From: Rugalucina vietnamica
Lineage: Eukaryota; Mollusca; Bivalvia; Lucinida; Lucinidae
Length of the DNA stretch: 64,000 bases
NCBI GenBank assembly: GCA_964017185.1
Contig: OZ024883.1
Location: forward strand, 1,054,001 to 1,118,000
Direction of reading: 5' to 3'
Every line of letters begins with the position of its first letter. Positions within the stretch are counted from its first letter, which is position 1. This document shows, piece by piece, positions 30,390-42,500 of this stretch. The notes under the pieces are model-generated. The model worked only from the letters and a program-made list of their open reading frames with translations. It did no database searches and had not been told where the DNA came from. The position numbers and the translations under genes were made by a program.

Positions 30390-32400
30390 TGCTGTCACGA
30401 ACAATTTTTCTTGCGTACAACGCTTATTTGATAAGACTTTCCAAATCTGTAAGTGGGGGTATATATAACTTGTCACAAACCTTAAATTCTTTCAATGAAT
30501 TAACGAGGGAGAGAGCTTCAATGAAAATGCACATACTGTGATTTGTTCTGTTTCTGAAGCGCTTTTTTCTGTAGAGATAATCTTGAAGGATTAAACCAAA
30601 ATTAAGTTCTTCAAAACGTTTACTATTTTAGTATAGTATCATTACATACCAAAAGCAACTACTTTTATATGATGCGTTTTGAGTATTTTAAATAATTATG
30701 ACCGTGACAGCACTGATATCGTGACAGCACTGATGCTGTCGTGACAGCACTGTTAATTATCCGATCTCGCCTTTTTTATTCCAATGTGTGCGGAGTTGAT
30801 TAACTAATTAATTTCTGACAATTAACCGATGAGCTTAAGGACAGTGACTGCCTTACGGTCGCAACCAACGAAGCCTCGGCTAATGCTCGAACCAGGGACA
30901 CCTTTGGGTAGATAACACGACACGTTCGGTACACGCAAACCAAACGCGGTGTAACACGACAAGCGCAATTAGCGCTATTCAGCTTAACACTTTAAGCAGC
31001 TGCAGCATGAGAAAATGTTTTTGGGGCTTTCGACCAGGTCTGAAACAACCAGGATTGTTCACGACAAAAGAGTGCAATTAATTTGGGACCCTATCACGGG
31101 TTTTCTGTGTAGAAGGGCCATTAATAATAACAATACTAATCTCTATATTTATAGAGGATAACGTATTTAGCACAACGGCCAGTCTTCCATACGGTCCTCT
31201 AGTGCATACAGACATTGATTATTTTCGGACCTCTTTTGTTATTATTCGGACATTTTCATATTAGACATGCGATGTTAGTGATGCTATATTTTGTTTTGGG
31301 AGAAGAGAAGCCAGTGCTTGCCTAATAATGCTGAGCGCCAAGCAAGGTAGCCACTGGTACCATTTTTAAAGTCTTTGGCTTGACCCGGCCTGGGATCGAA
31401 CCCACGACCTCCCGCTCCCGAAGCGGACGCTCTCACCATTACGCTATCGGAATCGGCAATTCGTTATCAAGGAGCTTGGGAGAACTGGAAAACATTTGAA
31501 GGGAGTTGGGGATTACTAGAAGAGAACATTTTTAGTTTTTGGAAGCTGGGAGCAAGTAAAAAAATTAGGGAGCTGGGGTCATTTTTCTTTTAGTGAGCTT
31601 GGAGCTAATACCCCCTTGGAAGGTTACACTGCAGCTGAGCTGCACTTTTGCAAAATCATGTCTTCTCATGAAGCGTCTGATATTTATTTTGTATGTACCC
31701 GAGTCAATAACTTTCAGTAATGTCGGGACGAAACTACCACTTTTTTATCTTCGTAGTAACCAGCCTCATTGGGTATACCCTGGTCGACGAAGAATTTTGA
31801 ATTTGCAGTTTTGTATCACCCCCCCCCCCCCACACACACACACACACCTCAAATGGTTTGACCTCTTCTGACTGCTACTGGTGTTAGTAGCTGAGACCCT
31901 CTCGTGAAAGGCGACCTAACTCTTTTCAGTGTAGGAAATTGCCTGAATCCACACCTGCTGACAGAAGTCAACTCAGTGCTGCCACACATCAGTACTGTCA
32001 CGACCGTGACAGCACTGACCGTGATAGTACTGAGTTTCACACATAAATTTAATTATTATGACTAACAGCAGAATGCAGGCTGAAAACTTTGCATATCTAT
32101 TCAAACCGGCCCTAAGCTGAAATTCAGTCATGGCCTTAAAATGTACGTGATATTTGCGACAAGCGGCAAAATGCGCGTGATAGTACTGATGGCTAAAAAA
32201 TTCCCACACCGATTTTGACATGTCTTTATGGAATATGAACGGAGTAATTTTCTCAAAAAGTTGTTTACCATGACTTCATCAGCTTGCTGTCGTCTACAAA
32301 AATGCGATTGTTTTGATCTGAGAAAATGATTCATAACTCTGGTCAAAATAGATGTTTTAAAACTGTGACAGCACTGATATGTTTTCCAGGGACAGCACTA
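30390..32400. repeat. Scattered GTGACAGCACTGAT words
   Basis: The word or its complement occurs near 30392 (inverted), three times at 30706-30751, in an inverted pair around 31999, and at about 32022, 32180 and 32370. Most are followed by ATCGTG or ACCGTG. X copy 3 has the same pattern at about 63000 and 63315-63360. Confidence 0.7.
31375..31460 (-). mobile_element. tRNA-Pro-like SINE head
   Basis: On the minus strand it reads ATAGCGTAATGGTGAGAGCG (A-box) and GTGGGTTCGATCCCAGG (B-box), with CGCTTCGGGAGCG between them as an anticodon-like arm (CGG). It is absent from X copy 3, so it inserted in copy 1. It is judged SINE-derived because flanking bases do not complete a cloverleaf acceptor stem. 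Confidence 0.5.
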
Positions 32401-32819
32401 TAATGTGCCGCCGCTCTTAAATTGCACTTAATATACCATATGATTTTTGAATTTGACTTCAATAACATTATATGCAATAGAGGGTTACAGAAAATGTAAT
32501 TTCTGCCAAGCTTCTTTTGCAATGGAAACAAATAAAACCACTTACCCAGACCCGGGGACACGATAAAAATCTTGCATTTTTTCTTTTAAATAACATACTC
32601 GTAAACGTGAAATCCGTGAGGTTCTTGTAAAGCACGGCTGATAATAATATTATAGAAGGAGGAAGCAAACCTCGGACATCGCGCTTGCGAGAAAATCATC
32701 AGGGACAAGGATTGCTCCATTTTTTGATAATGACCCATGTATACAATGCGTGTCTGCAGCGTAGAAGCGAAAATGGGCTATTTTGAAAATTGTACGGCAT
32801 CATACCAAATATGTGATAC
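31666..32819. other. Gene-free approach to the satellite
   Basis: It contains a C-run with CA repeats (31819-31846), part of the GTGACAGCACTGAT word cluster and otherwise unassigned AT-rich sequence. Short minus-strand ORFs here (31849-32668) overlap one another without recognisable domains. Confidence 0.4.
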
Positions 32820-33867
32820 CGGAACGTTCCAAGTAGAGATCTACAGCGCCATACTCTACCACAACGTTCCAAGTTGAGCTCTAGAGCGCTGTACCCATTG
32901 GGGATTTACCGCAACGTCCCTAGTAGGTATCTACAGCGTCATAGTCTACCGCTGCGTTCCAAGTAGGGTTCTACAGTGTCATATTCTACCGCAACCTCCC
33001 CTACAGCTCCATACTCTGTCACAACGTACCCAGTAGAGATATACAGCGCCTTAGTTTACGAAAGCGTCCCAAGTAGGTATCTTTAGAGCCATACCCTACC
33101 ATAACGTCTACAGTATGGATCATCAGCGTCCCCAGTAAAGATATACAGCACCAAACTGTTATGCAACGTCTTCAGTATGGAAATACAGTGCAATAATCTA
33201 CAACAACGTACCTGTAGGCATCTATAGTGCAATACTCTACTACAACATCTCCAGTTCGCAACTACCGTGCCATAGTCTACCGCAACGTATCCAATTTGGT
33301 ATCTGCAGTGTCATACTCTGCCTAAAAGTACCGAGTAGAGATATACAGAGCAATATTTTACCACAAGGTCCCAATTAAGGATTTACAGTTTTTATCTATA
33401 CCGCAACGTTCCCAGCAGAGACCAATAGCGCCATACTCTATCACGCAGTCTCTAGTTGAGATCTATAGCCAAATACTCTACAGAAACGTCCCCAGTAGAT
33501 ATCTACTTTCAACCACAACATCTGCTGTTTGGATCTTCAGCCACATACTCTATAACGTCCCATTATGGATCAACAGTGCCCTACTATACCGCAAATTTCC
33601 CAATAGGGATCTACATGTCCATAGTCTACCGTCACGTCCCCAGTAGGGATCTACCGTGCAATTCTCTACCGCAACGTCCCAGGTTGTGATATACAGCGCT
33701 ATTTTCTACCACAACGAAACCAGTAGGGATCTTCAGCGCCATGCTGTACCATATTGTTCCAAGTACAGACATATAGCGCCACACTCATATGCAACGTACC
33801 CAGTAGAGATCTACAGCACCATACTCTACTGCGACGTTTCCAATAGGTATCTACAACGACATACTCA

Positions 33868-34342
33868 CTGACGAGGCTTGAATAGCCGAAACCGCGGTAT
33901 GGCCCATCACCTTTCTGGAAAATATGCTCACTGCTCTTAAAGGATCTCAGTTTTATTTTTATTTGCTATTACTGCAGCTGGTGTTGTGCCGTGTGGCGGC
34001 CCTAAAAAGTCTCCCCGTACATCATCCGTAGTGCAGATTATATTTTCCTTTTGGTCCTTTGAGATCAGAGAGGATATTTTGAGAAATCAGAAAATTATCA
34101 TCGGTTTAGATTCATATTCTAACCAACGTTCAATATATTTGGCCACAATTTGATTATACTAGTCTTTGTATCGACTAGCCTGCTGAAAGTTGAAAAATTA
34201 CTGTAACTCTCTTTGGCTCCATGTTGCCAAATCTAAAGGGTCACTGACGAGGCTTGAATAGCCGAAACCGTGGTATGGCCCATCACCTTTCTGGAAAATA
34301 TGCTCAGGGCTCTTAAAGGATCTCAGTTTTATTTTTATTATC
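33868..34342 (-). mobile_element. Insert with about 105-bp direct terminal repeats (repeat D)
   Basis: CACTGACGAGGCTTGAATAG to TTTTATTTTTATT is present at both ends with only a few differences and encloses about 260 bp. It thus resembles a tiny LTR-type (TRIM) element or an unequal-exchange product. Satellite continues directly on both sides. No primer-binding site or polypurine tract was confirmed. Confidence 0.55.
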
Positions 34343-34954
34343 TACTGCAACGTCCCCAGTAGAAATCTACAGACATAAACACTACCGCAACGCCCCAACT
34401 AGGTATCTACAGTGCCATTCTGTAGCGCAACGTCCCCAGTAGATATCAACAGCGCCATACTCTAGTGCAACGTCTTCAGTAAGAATGTACAGTGCCGAAC
34501 TCTACCACAACGTACCCAGTAGGGATATACCGCACAATTCTCTACCGCAATGTCCCCCATAGTGATAAACAGTGCCATATTCTAGCACAACGTCCCCTTG
34601 TGGATATTCAATGCCAAAATCTATCGCAAACTCCCTGTTATGAATATTCAGCGCCATACTCTACTGCTACGTCTACAGCATCTATAACGCCTTTCTCTAC
34701 CGCAACCTCCCCAGTAGGGATCTACAGTGCCATACTCTACAACATCGACCCCAGTTAATATCTACAGAGCCATACTCTACCACAACGTACCCAGTAGAGA
34801 TCAACAGCGCCATACTGTACCACAACGTCTCCAGTAGGTATCTACAGCGCCATACTCTATCGCAATGTCCCCAATAGGGATCTACAATGCCGTATTCCAC
34901 CACAACGTCCCCAGTAGGGATGTACATGCAGTGCCAAATTCTACAAAACGTTCC

Positions 34955-35085
34955 CACCTCGGTTTTTGGAGTGGGAATCTTTTTCTGATTGTGCCTTTTC
35001 CTGATTCCCACCTCGGTTTTTGGAGTGGGAATCTTTTTCTGATTGCGGCTTTTCCTGATCTTTGCCTACTTGTACCTTCTGTTAG
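34955..35085 (+). repeat. Repeat E fragment, internally duplicated
   Basis: CCCACCTCGGTTTTTGGAG to TTTTCCTGATT occurs twice in tandem, then runs into CTTTGCCTACTTGTACCTT, as in 5680-5755. Confidence 0.65.
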
Positions 35086-35174
35086 GGATATACAGAGCCA
35101 TACCCTACAGCAACGACCAAGTATGGTTCTACAGTGTCATACTGTACCATAACGTAGACAGTAGACAGTAGCAA

Positions 35175-35325
35175 AACTAATCGATTGATTATTCGATTAC
35201 TTTTGCAAATCAATTGTAATTGTAATCGAATAAAGCCAGGAAAAATACTTTTAATCGTAATCGTTAATCGTTGAAAGTAATTGTAATCGTTAGTGATTAA
35301 CTTTGAAAGTAATCGATAACAGGTC
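35175..35325. repeat. TAATCG(A/T)-rich cryptic repeat
   Basis: Words such as AATCGATTAC, GTAATCGTTA and GAAAGTAATCG recur irregularly. Low complexity. Confidence 0.6.
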
Positions 35326-35361
35326 TGCCAGGCTCTACCGCAATGGTCCACTAGGGATCTA

Positions 35362-36383
35362 CGTGGGATTATCAAAAATTACGTGGACTTTTCTTATAAC
35401 TTATGATTTAATGACTCGATTCCACTCAAACTTTCAATACACATGGACCCATGTAATATGCAGCAGTGTGCAAAATTTCATCACAATCCCTTCATTCATT
35501 ACAAAATTATTGTGAAGTGAAAACATCCACTTACGCCACCATGGAGCACTCCGATGACGTCAGTGACGTCGACGCAAAAACACTGATTTTGAACCACAAA
35601 ATGTGCTTTTTAGGGCTACTGATTTTTACATTTTTACTGCTCAAAGTATGTTAAAAGATTGTTTAACTATTGGAGCATGGTTTATATTACCAATCTGTAT
35701 AAAGTTTTTAATGTATTGCCTTGATTTGAGAATAAATTTGGACTGGGCATAAGGATGCTGACTTTTAACATTATGATTTAGGCGTTAGAACATTTTAAAT
35801 GACGGATATGAATTTCGATATTTATTTGGAACCTATTTGTTCAAACGTGGACGTAATGTTTCATTTCTAATGCTTTATCGAAGGACCTTGAAGTTTTACC
35901 GGCAAATAAGAAATTAGGATTAGTTTCAAATTGGAATTGTACAATATTGCCGGTTGATCTGTGTTGCATGAAATTCAGACATCGCTTAAACATTATGAAA
36001 CAATCAAACATGTATGCCTAAGCAAAAAAACGTAGGTGCACAACCGGTCCACCATAATTTTTGAGCAAGCATAAATTGTTTTGTTATGCATTCATTAAGA
36101 CACATGGCAGGTTTGGCTGTGATCTGCAAAACCGTTATGAAGAAAACGCAAAAGAAATGCGATACTGCAGTGCCGAACTTAACGTCATTTCTGACGTGCT
36201 CCGTGATGAGGAGGGTGTGGTAAGAAAAACCATCACCAACTGCTAATAAAACATTTTAGATTAACCAAACTTTCAGAATCTAGTGGAGTTAAGCAAGTTT
36301 ATCGTCAGCTGAAATTTGAATATGTTTGCCTAAACCATTGTCAAGTTATGGGAAAAGTCCACGTAATTTTTGATAATCCCTCG
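35362..36383 (+). mobile_element. 1,022-bp TIR element in a TA target, with possible gene cargo
   Basis: The left end CGTGGGATTATCAAAAATTA and the reverse complement of the right end (CGAGGGATTATCAAAAATTA) match for about 40 bases with three differences. It is bounded by TA on each side (35360-35361 and 36384-36385). Removing it restores the satellite word GGATCTACAGTGCC, so the target was TA, as for Tc1/mariner-type elements. No transposase is present; the two protein-like segments inside are described separately. Confidence 0.8.
35541..36246 (+). CDS. Predicted two-exon single-pass membrane protein inside the TIR element
   Basis: Exon 1 (35541-35645) begins in an ideal context, GCCACCATGG. 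It encodes MEHSDDVSDVDAKTLILN and then a hydrophobic stretch (CFLGLLIFTFLLL) that would be a signal anchor, and ends at AAA|GTATGT. Exon 2 would start after CATTCATTAAG at 36100, in the same phase (0), and encodes THGRFGCDLQNRYEENAK and onward, to a TAA at 36244-36246 that overlaps AATAAA (36245-36250). Total about 83 aa: short acidic N-terminus, one membrane segment, then a hydrophilic domain with two Cys. A donor-like GTAAGA near 36223 could instead lead to a further exon. No family is recognised. It may be host exons captured by the element; splicing is a prediction. Confidence 0.4.
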
Positions 36384-36486
36384 TACAGTGCCATATTCTA
36401 ATACAACATCCCCAATATGGATCTACAGTGCCAAAATCTACCCAACGCCCCTAACCACATACTAAGCAGCTATGTCCCCAGTAGTG

Positions 36487-36613
36487 TAGCCTGGGTTCCA
36501 GTCTGATCCTTTTTTTTTTCTTTTTTTTTTTAATTTTTCATTTTTTCAGCCTAGCCTGGGTTCCAGTCTGATCTTTTTTCTTTTTTTTTTTAATTTTTCA
36601 TTTTTTCAGCCTT
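36487..36613 (+). repeat. Direct duplication of about 60 bp (AGCCTGGGTTCCAGTCTGATC...)
   Basis: AGCCTGGGTTCCAGTCTGATC followed by a T-rich run and TAATTTTTCATTTTTTCAGC appears twice in tandem within the satellite. Confidence 0.85.
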
Positions 36614-37910
36614 GGCAACTTTGATTGCATTACTATACTGCAACGACTGCCCCACCCTACCGCAACGTCCCCAGTAGGGATCAACAGTGCCATACTCTAC
36701 CGCAAAGACCCCAGTACGAATCTACAGCGCCATACTCTACATCAAGTAGAGACAAACAGCGCCATACTCTAGCGCAACGTCCCAAGAAGGAATCTACAGT
36801 GCCATACTCTACCGCAACGTCCTCAGTAGAGATAATCTGTCACATATTCTACCGCAACGTCCCCAGTAGCCTAGCGATCTCTGTAGCGTCATACTCTACT
36901 CACCCGTCCCCAGTAGAGATAAACAGCCACATATTCTACCGCAACGTCCCCAGTAGATATCTACAGCGCCTTACTGTATCCCAACGTCCGCAGAAGCGAT
37001 CTCTACAGCGCCATATTCTACCATAACGTCCCCAGTAGGAATCTACAGCCACATGCTGAACCGGAACGTCCCCAGTAGTGATCTACAGTACCATACTTTA
37101 TCGCAACGTCTCCAGTAAGGAACTACAGTGCCATACTCTTCCACAACGTACCCAGTAAGGATATAGAGCTGAACAGCGCCATAATGTATCACAACGGATT
37201 CAGTAGGGATATACAGCCACATACTCTACCGTAACGTATCCAGTAATGATCTAGCGTGACATACTCTTCCACAAGATCCCCAGTAGTGATCTTCAGCGCC
37301 ATACTCTACCGCAACGTCCGCAGTTTGGATCAACAGTGCCATACTATATTGCAATGTCCCCGATAGGGATCAACACTGACATAATCCACCACAACGTCCC
37401 CAGTAGGGATATACGACACTATTCTCTACAACAATCTACCAAGTGATATAAACAGCTCAATTATTTCCACAAGGTCCGTAGTGGATTTTCAGTGACATAC
37501 TCTTCCACATTGTTTCCAAATTAACCTGTAATCTACAACAATGTACCCAGTGGAGGTCTACAGCGCCATAATCTGCTACAAAGTCACCAGTAGGGATATA
37601 AAGCGCCATACTCTATCGCAACCTACCAAGTAGAGATCAACATCGCCATAATCTACCGCAAGGTCCCCAGTATGTATCTTTATTCCATACTCTACCACAA
37701 CGAACCAAGTTGGGATCTACAGCGACATACTCTGCCGCAACGTCCCCAGTAGGATTATAAAGTGCCACAACTTCCCCAATACGTATCTACAGTGTCATGC
37801 TCTACCACAACGTCCCAAATAGGGATCTTCAGTGTTATATTCTACCACAGCGTCCCAAAGGAATCTACGGTGCCATACTCTACCGCAACGTTTCCATAAC
37901 CTCAATTCTA

Positions 37911-38394
37911 AGTTAAATTCGTTTTGCGCAAGAAATCATGGCTGCCTTCTTGAATGACATCTTGAATACGATAATCACTGCATCTTGATAAGGCAATCTA
38001 GCTTGAGTAATGGTTCTGAAAGTTAAAGTGCTTATTGTATGAATAAAAAAGTTAAACCAAAATTACGAAAAACCTTCTTATTTCATCTATACTGTGTTTT
38101 TTATCCTGTCTTGAAAAGAAACTATGATAGAATGTAAATACTTATACAAAACTGATACCTGTTCATCATTTTGTACTGAAATAACCACAGTTTTGCCAGA
38201 TAAAAACAATCAGAGACCCCTGTTAAATATTATTATATATTCTGGCCGCCATCTTAAACGCCATCTTGAAAATACAAAATTGCTCAATGATGCCAAAGTG
38301 GCATCACTCAGATTCTTGTAAGGCAATGCCAACTGAACATAATTCAGTAAAGAAAAAAACTTTAGAACACAATTCCAGGTCAAATTTGTTTTCT
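37911..38394. other. Central spacer between inverted satellite arms
   Basis: A 480-bp non-satellite stretch at the polarity switch. CATCTTGAATACG...AAGGCAAT and CATCTTGAAAATAC...AAGGCAAT suggest an old direct duplication within it. It includes GGCCGCCATCTT (YY1-like, reverse strand) at about 38243. No gene is called; the 65-codon ORF at 38124-38321 has no recognisable domain. Confidence 0.6.
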
Positions 38395-39509
38395 GCCGGA
38401 CTAAGGGGACGGTGTGGTAGATTATGGTGCTGTAGACCTCTACTGGGGACGGTGTGGTAGGATATGGCGCTGTAGATCATTCTGGGGACGGTGTGGTAGG
38501 GAATGTCGCTGTAGATCTCTACAGGGGACGTTTGGGTAGGGAATGGGGCGACAGATCTCTACTGGGGACAGAATGGTAGGGTATGGTGTTGTAGATCCCT
38601 ACTGGGGAAGATGCTGAAGAGAATGACACTGTATATCTCTACTGGGGACGGAGTGGTAGAATATGGCGCTGTTTATCTTTAATGGAGACGGTGTGGTAGA
38701 CTTCCGCACTGTATATCTCTACTGGAGACGGTTCAGTAGAATAGGGTGCTGTAGATCTCTACTGGGGACGTTGGGTAGGGAATGGGGTGATAGATCTCTA
38801 CTGGGGACGGTGTGGTAGATTATGGTGCTGTAGATCTCTACTGGGGACGGTGTGGTAGGATATGGCGCTGTGGATCTTTACTGGGGACGGTATGGTAGGA
38901 TATGTCGCTGTATATCTCTACCGGGGACGTTGTGGTAGGGAATGGGGCGATAGACCTCTACTGGGGACGGAATGGTAGGGTATTGTGTTGTATATCCCTA
39001 CTGGGGACGATGCTGATTAGAATGACTCTATATATCTTTACTGGAGACGGAGTGGAAGGGTATGTCGCTGTAGATCTCTACTGGGGACGTATTTGTAGAG
39101 TAGTTTTGTTTTATAGGTCTACTCGGAACGTTGAAATATGTAGCTGTAGATCTCCACTGGGGACGTAACGGTAGGGAATTGGACGATAGATCTTTACTGG
39201 GGACGGTGTGGTAGGGTATGTCGCTGTAGATCTCTACTGGGGACGTTGTGGTAGGGAATGGGGTGATAGATCTCTACTGGGGACGGTGTGGTAGATTATG
39301 GTGCTGTAGATCTCTACTGGGGACGACGTGGTAGGATGTGGCGCTGTAGATCTTTACTGGGGACGGTATCGAAGGATATGTCGCTGTAGATCTCTACTGG
39401 GGACGTTGTGGTAGGGAATGGGGCGATGGATCTTTACTGGGGACGGAATAGTAGGGTATGGTGGTTTAGATCCCTACTGGGGACGATGCTAAAGAGAATG
39501 ACTTTGTAT

Positions 39510-42500
39510 ATCTCTACTGGGGACGGAATGGTAGGGTATGGCGCTGTATATCTCTACTTAAGACGGTGTGGTAGACTAACTCACCGTAGATCTCTATTGG
39601 GTACGATCCAGTAGAGTTTGGTGTTGTAGATCTCTACTGGGAACGGTGTGTTAGGGTATGCAGCTGTAAATCTCTACTGTGAACGCATTGGTAAAGTAGT
39701 TCGCTTTAGATCTCTACTGGGGACGGTGTGATAGGGTTTGTAGCTGTAGATCTGTACTGGGGACGTTGTGGTAGGGATTGGGGCGAAATATCTCTACTGG
39801 AGACGGTGTGGTAGATTATGGTGTTGTAGATCTCTACTGGGGACCGTGTGGTAGGGTATGTCGCTGAAGATCTCTACTGGGGACGATGTGGTAGGAAATG
39901 GGGCGATGGATCTCTACTGGGGACGGAACGGTAGGATATGGTGTTGTAAATCCCTACTGGGGACAATGCTAAAGAAAATGACACAGTATATCTCTTCTAG
40001 GGACGGGGTGGTAGGGTATGGCGCTGTATGACTCTTTATGTCTCTACTGGAGACGGTGTGGGAGACTACCGCACTGTATATCTCTACTGGGGACGTTGTG
40101 ATAGGGAATGGGGCAATACATATCTCTACTGGGGACGGAATGGTAGGGTATGGTGTTGTAGATACCTACTGTGAAGGATACTGAAGAGAATGATACTGTA
40201 TATCTCTACTGGAGACGGTGTTTTAGGGTATGACGCTGTATATCTCTACTGGAGACGGTGTGGTAGAATACCGCTATGTAGATCTCTACTGGGGACGGTC
40301 CGGTAGAATATGGTGCAGTAGATCTCTACTGGAGACGTATTGGTAGAGTAGTTCGCTTTAGATATCTACTCGGGACAGTGTGATAGGGTATGTAGAGGTG
40401 GCTCTCTACTGGGGACGTTAAGGTAGGAAATGGGGCGATAGATCTCTACTGGGACGGTGTGGTAGGGTATGTCACTGTAGATCTCTACCGTGGACGTTAT
40501 GGTAGGGAAAATGTCGACAGATCTCTACCGTGGACGGAGTGATAGGGTATGGCGCTGTAGATCTCTACTGGGGACGTTGTGGCACGGAATTGGGCGATTG
40601 ATCTCTACTGGGGACGGAATGGTAGGGTATGGCGCTGTATATCTCTACTTAAGACGGTGTGGTAGACTAACTCACCGTAGATCTCTATTGGGTACGATCC
40701 AGTAGAGTTTGGTGCTGTAGATCTCTACTGGGAACGGTGTGTTAGGGTATGTAGCTGTAAATCTCTACTGTGAACGCATTGGTAAAGTAGTTCGCTTTAG
40801 ATCTCTACTGGGGACGGTGTGATAGGGTTTGTAGCTGTAGATCTGTACTGGGGACGTTGTGGTAGGGATTGGGGCGAAATATCTCTACTGGAGACGGTGT
40901 GGTAGATTATGGTGTTGTAGATCTCTACTGGGGACCGTGTGGTAGGGTATGTCGCTGAAGATCTCTACTGGGGACGATGTGGTAGGAAATGGGGCGATGG
41001 ATCTCTACTGGGGACGGAACGGTAGGATATGGTGTAGTAAACCCCTACTGGGGACAATGCTAAAGAAAATGACACAGTATATCTCTTCTAGGGACGGGGT
41101 GGTAGGGTATGGCGCTGTATGACTCTTTATGTCTCTACTGGAGACGGTGTGGGAGACTACCGCACTGTATATCTCTACTGGGGACGTTGTGATAGGGAAT
41201 GGGGCAATACATATCTCTACTGGGGACGGAATGGTAGGGTATGGTGTTGTAGATACCTACTGTGAAGGATACTGAAGAGAATGATACTGTATATCTCTAC
41301 TGGAGACGGTGTTTTAGGGTATGACGCTGTATATCTCTACTGGAAACGGTGTGGTAGAATACCGCTATGTATATCTCTACTGGGGACGGTCCGGTAGAAT
41401 ATGGTGCAGTAGATCTCTACTGGAGACGTATTGGTAGAGTAGTTCGCTTTAGATATCTACTCGGGACAGTGTGATAGGGTATGTAGAGGTGGCTCTCTAC
41501 TGGGGACGTTAAGGTAGGAAATGGGGCGATAGATCTCTACTGGGACGGTGTGGTAGGGTATGTCACTGTAGATCTCTACCGTGGACGTTATGGTAGGGAA
41601 AATGTCGATAGATCTCTACCGTGGACGGAGTCATAGGGTATGGCGCTGTAGATCTCTACTGGGGACGTTGTGGCACGGAATTGGGCGATTGATCTCTACT
41701 GGGGACGGAATGGTAGGGTATGGCGCTGTATATCTCTACTTAAGACGGTGTGGTAGACTAACTCACCGTAGATCTCTATTGGGTAAGATCCAGTAGAGTT
41801 TGGTGCTGTAGATCTCTTCTGGGAACGGTGTGTTAGGGTATGTAGCTGTAAATCTCTACTGTGAACGCATTGGTAAAGTAGTTCGCTTTAGATCTCTACT
41901 GGGGACGGTGTGATAGGGTTTGTAGCTGTAGATCTGTACTGGGGACGTTGTGGTAGGGATTGGGGCGAAATATCTCTACTGGAGACGGTGTGGTAGATTA
42001 TGGTGTTGTAGATCTCTACTGGGGACCGTGTGGTAGGGTATGTCGCTGAAGATCTCTACTGGGGACGATGTGGTAGGAAATGGGGCGATGGATCTCTACT
42101 GGGGACGGAACGGTAGGATATAGTGTAGTAAACCCCTACTGGGGACAATGCTAAAGAAAATGACACAGTATATCTCTTCTAGGGACGGGGTGGTAGGGTA
42201 TGGCGCTGTATGACTCTTTATGTCTCTACTGGAGACGGTGTGGGAGACTACCGCACTGTATATCTCTACTGGGGACGTTGTGATAGGGAATGGGGCAATA
42301 CATATCTCTACTGGGGACGGAATGGTAGGGTATGGTGTTGTAGATACCTACTGTGAAGGATACTGAAGAGAATGATACTGTATATCTCTACTGGAGACGG
42401 TGTTTTAGGGTATGACGCTGTATATCTCTACTGGAGACGGTGTGGTAGAATACCGCTATGTAGATCTCTACTGGGGACGGTCCGGTAGAATATGGTGCAG

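Larger units (their letters stand above)
26810..31665 (+). repeat. Segment X, copy 1
   Basis: It is homologous in direct orientation to 55885-57530 and 62130-64000. Order: GTTGCAACATC...CAGTACG block (26815), AT-rich block, minus-strand SINEs, GCTATGTCTGGACAAAGCC (29405), GAAGGGCTGCTTGTGCCTCC (30075), AATATGCCGAGTTTAAC (30317), GTGACAGCACTGAT words, AACCAAACGCGGTGTAACAC (30937) and a GGAGCTTGGGAGAACTGG end (31470). Copy 1 holds the extra AGCTCAC element (28051-29395), an extra 29580-30058 and an extra SINE. Confidence 0.8.
32820..37910 (-). repeat. 40-bp satellite, left arm (minus strand), degenerate
   Basis: Monomer on the plus strand: CTACAGCGCCATACTCTACC then GCAACGTCCCCAGTAGGGAT, the reverse complement of the monomer at 38395-51800. 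Copies are heavily diverged, with many length variants, and no higher-order unit is obvious. Interruptions: 33868-34342 (repeat D pair), 34955-35085 (repeat E), 35160-36383 (AT-rich stretch plus the TA-flanked element) and 36487-36613. ORFs across it are by-products. Confidence 0.95.

Noticed and set aside
31375-31460. Functional tRNA-Pro gene
   Set aside because: The A- and B-boxes are good, but I could not pair an acceptor stem, and SINE heads are common nearby.
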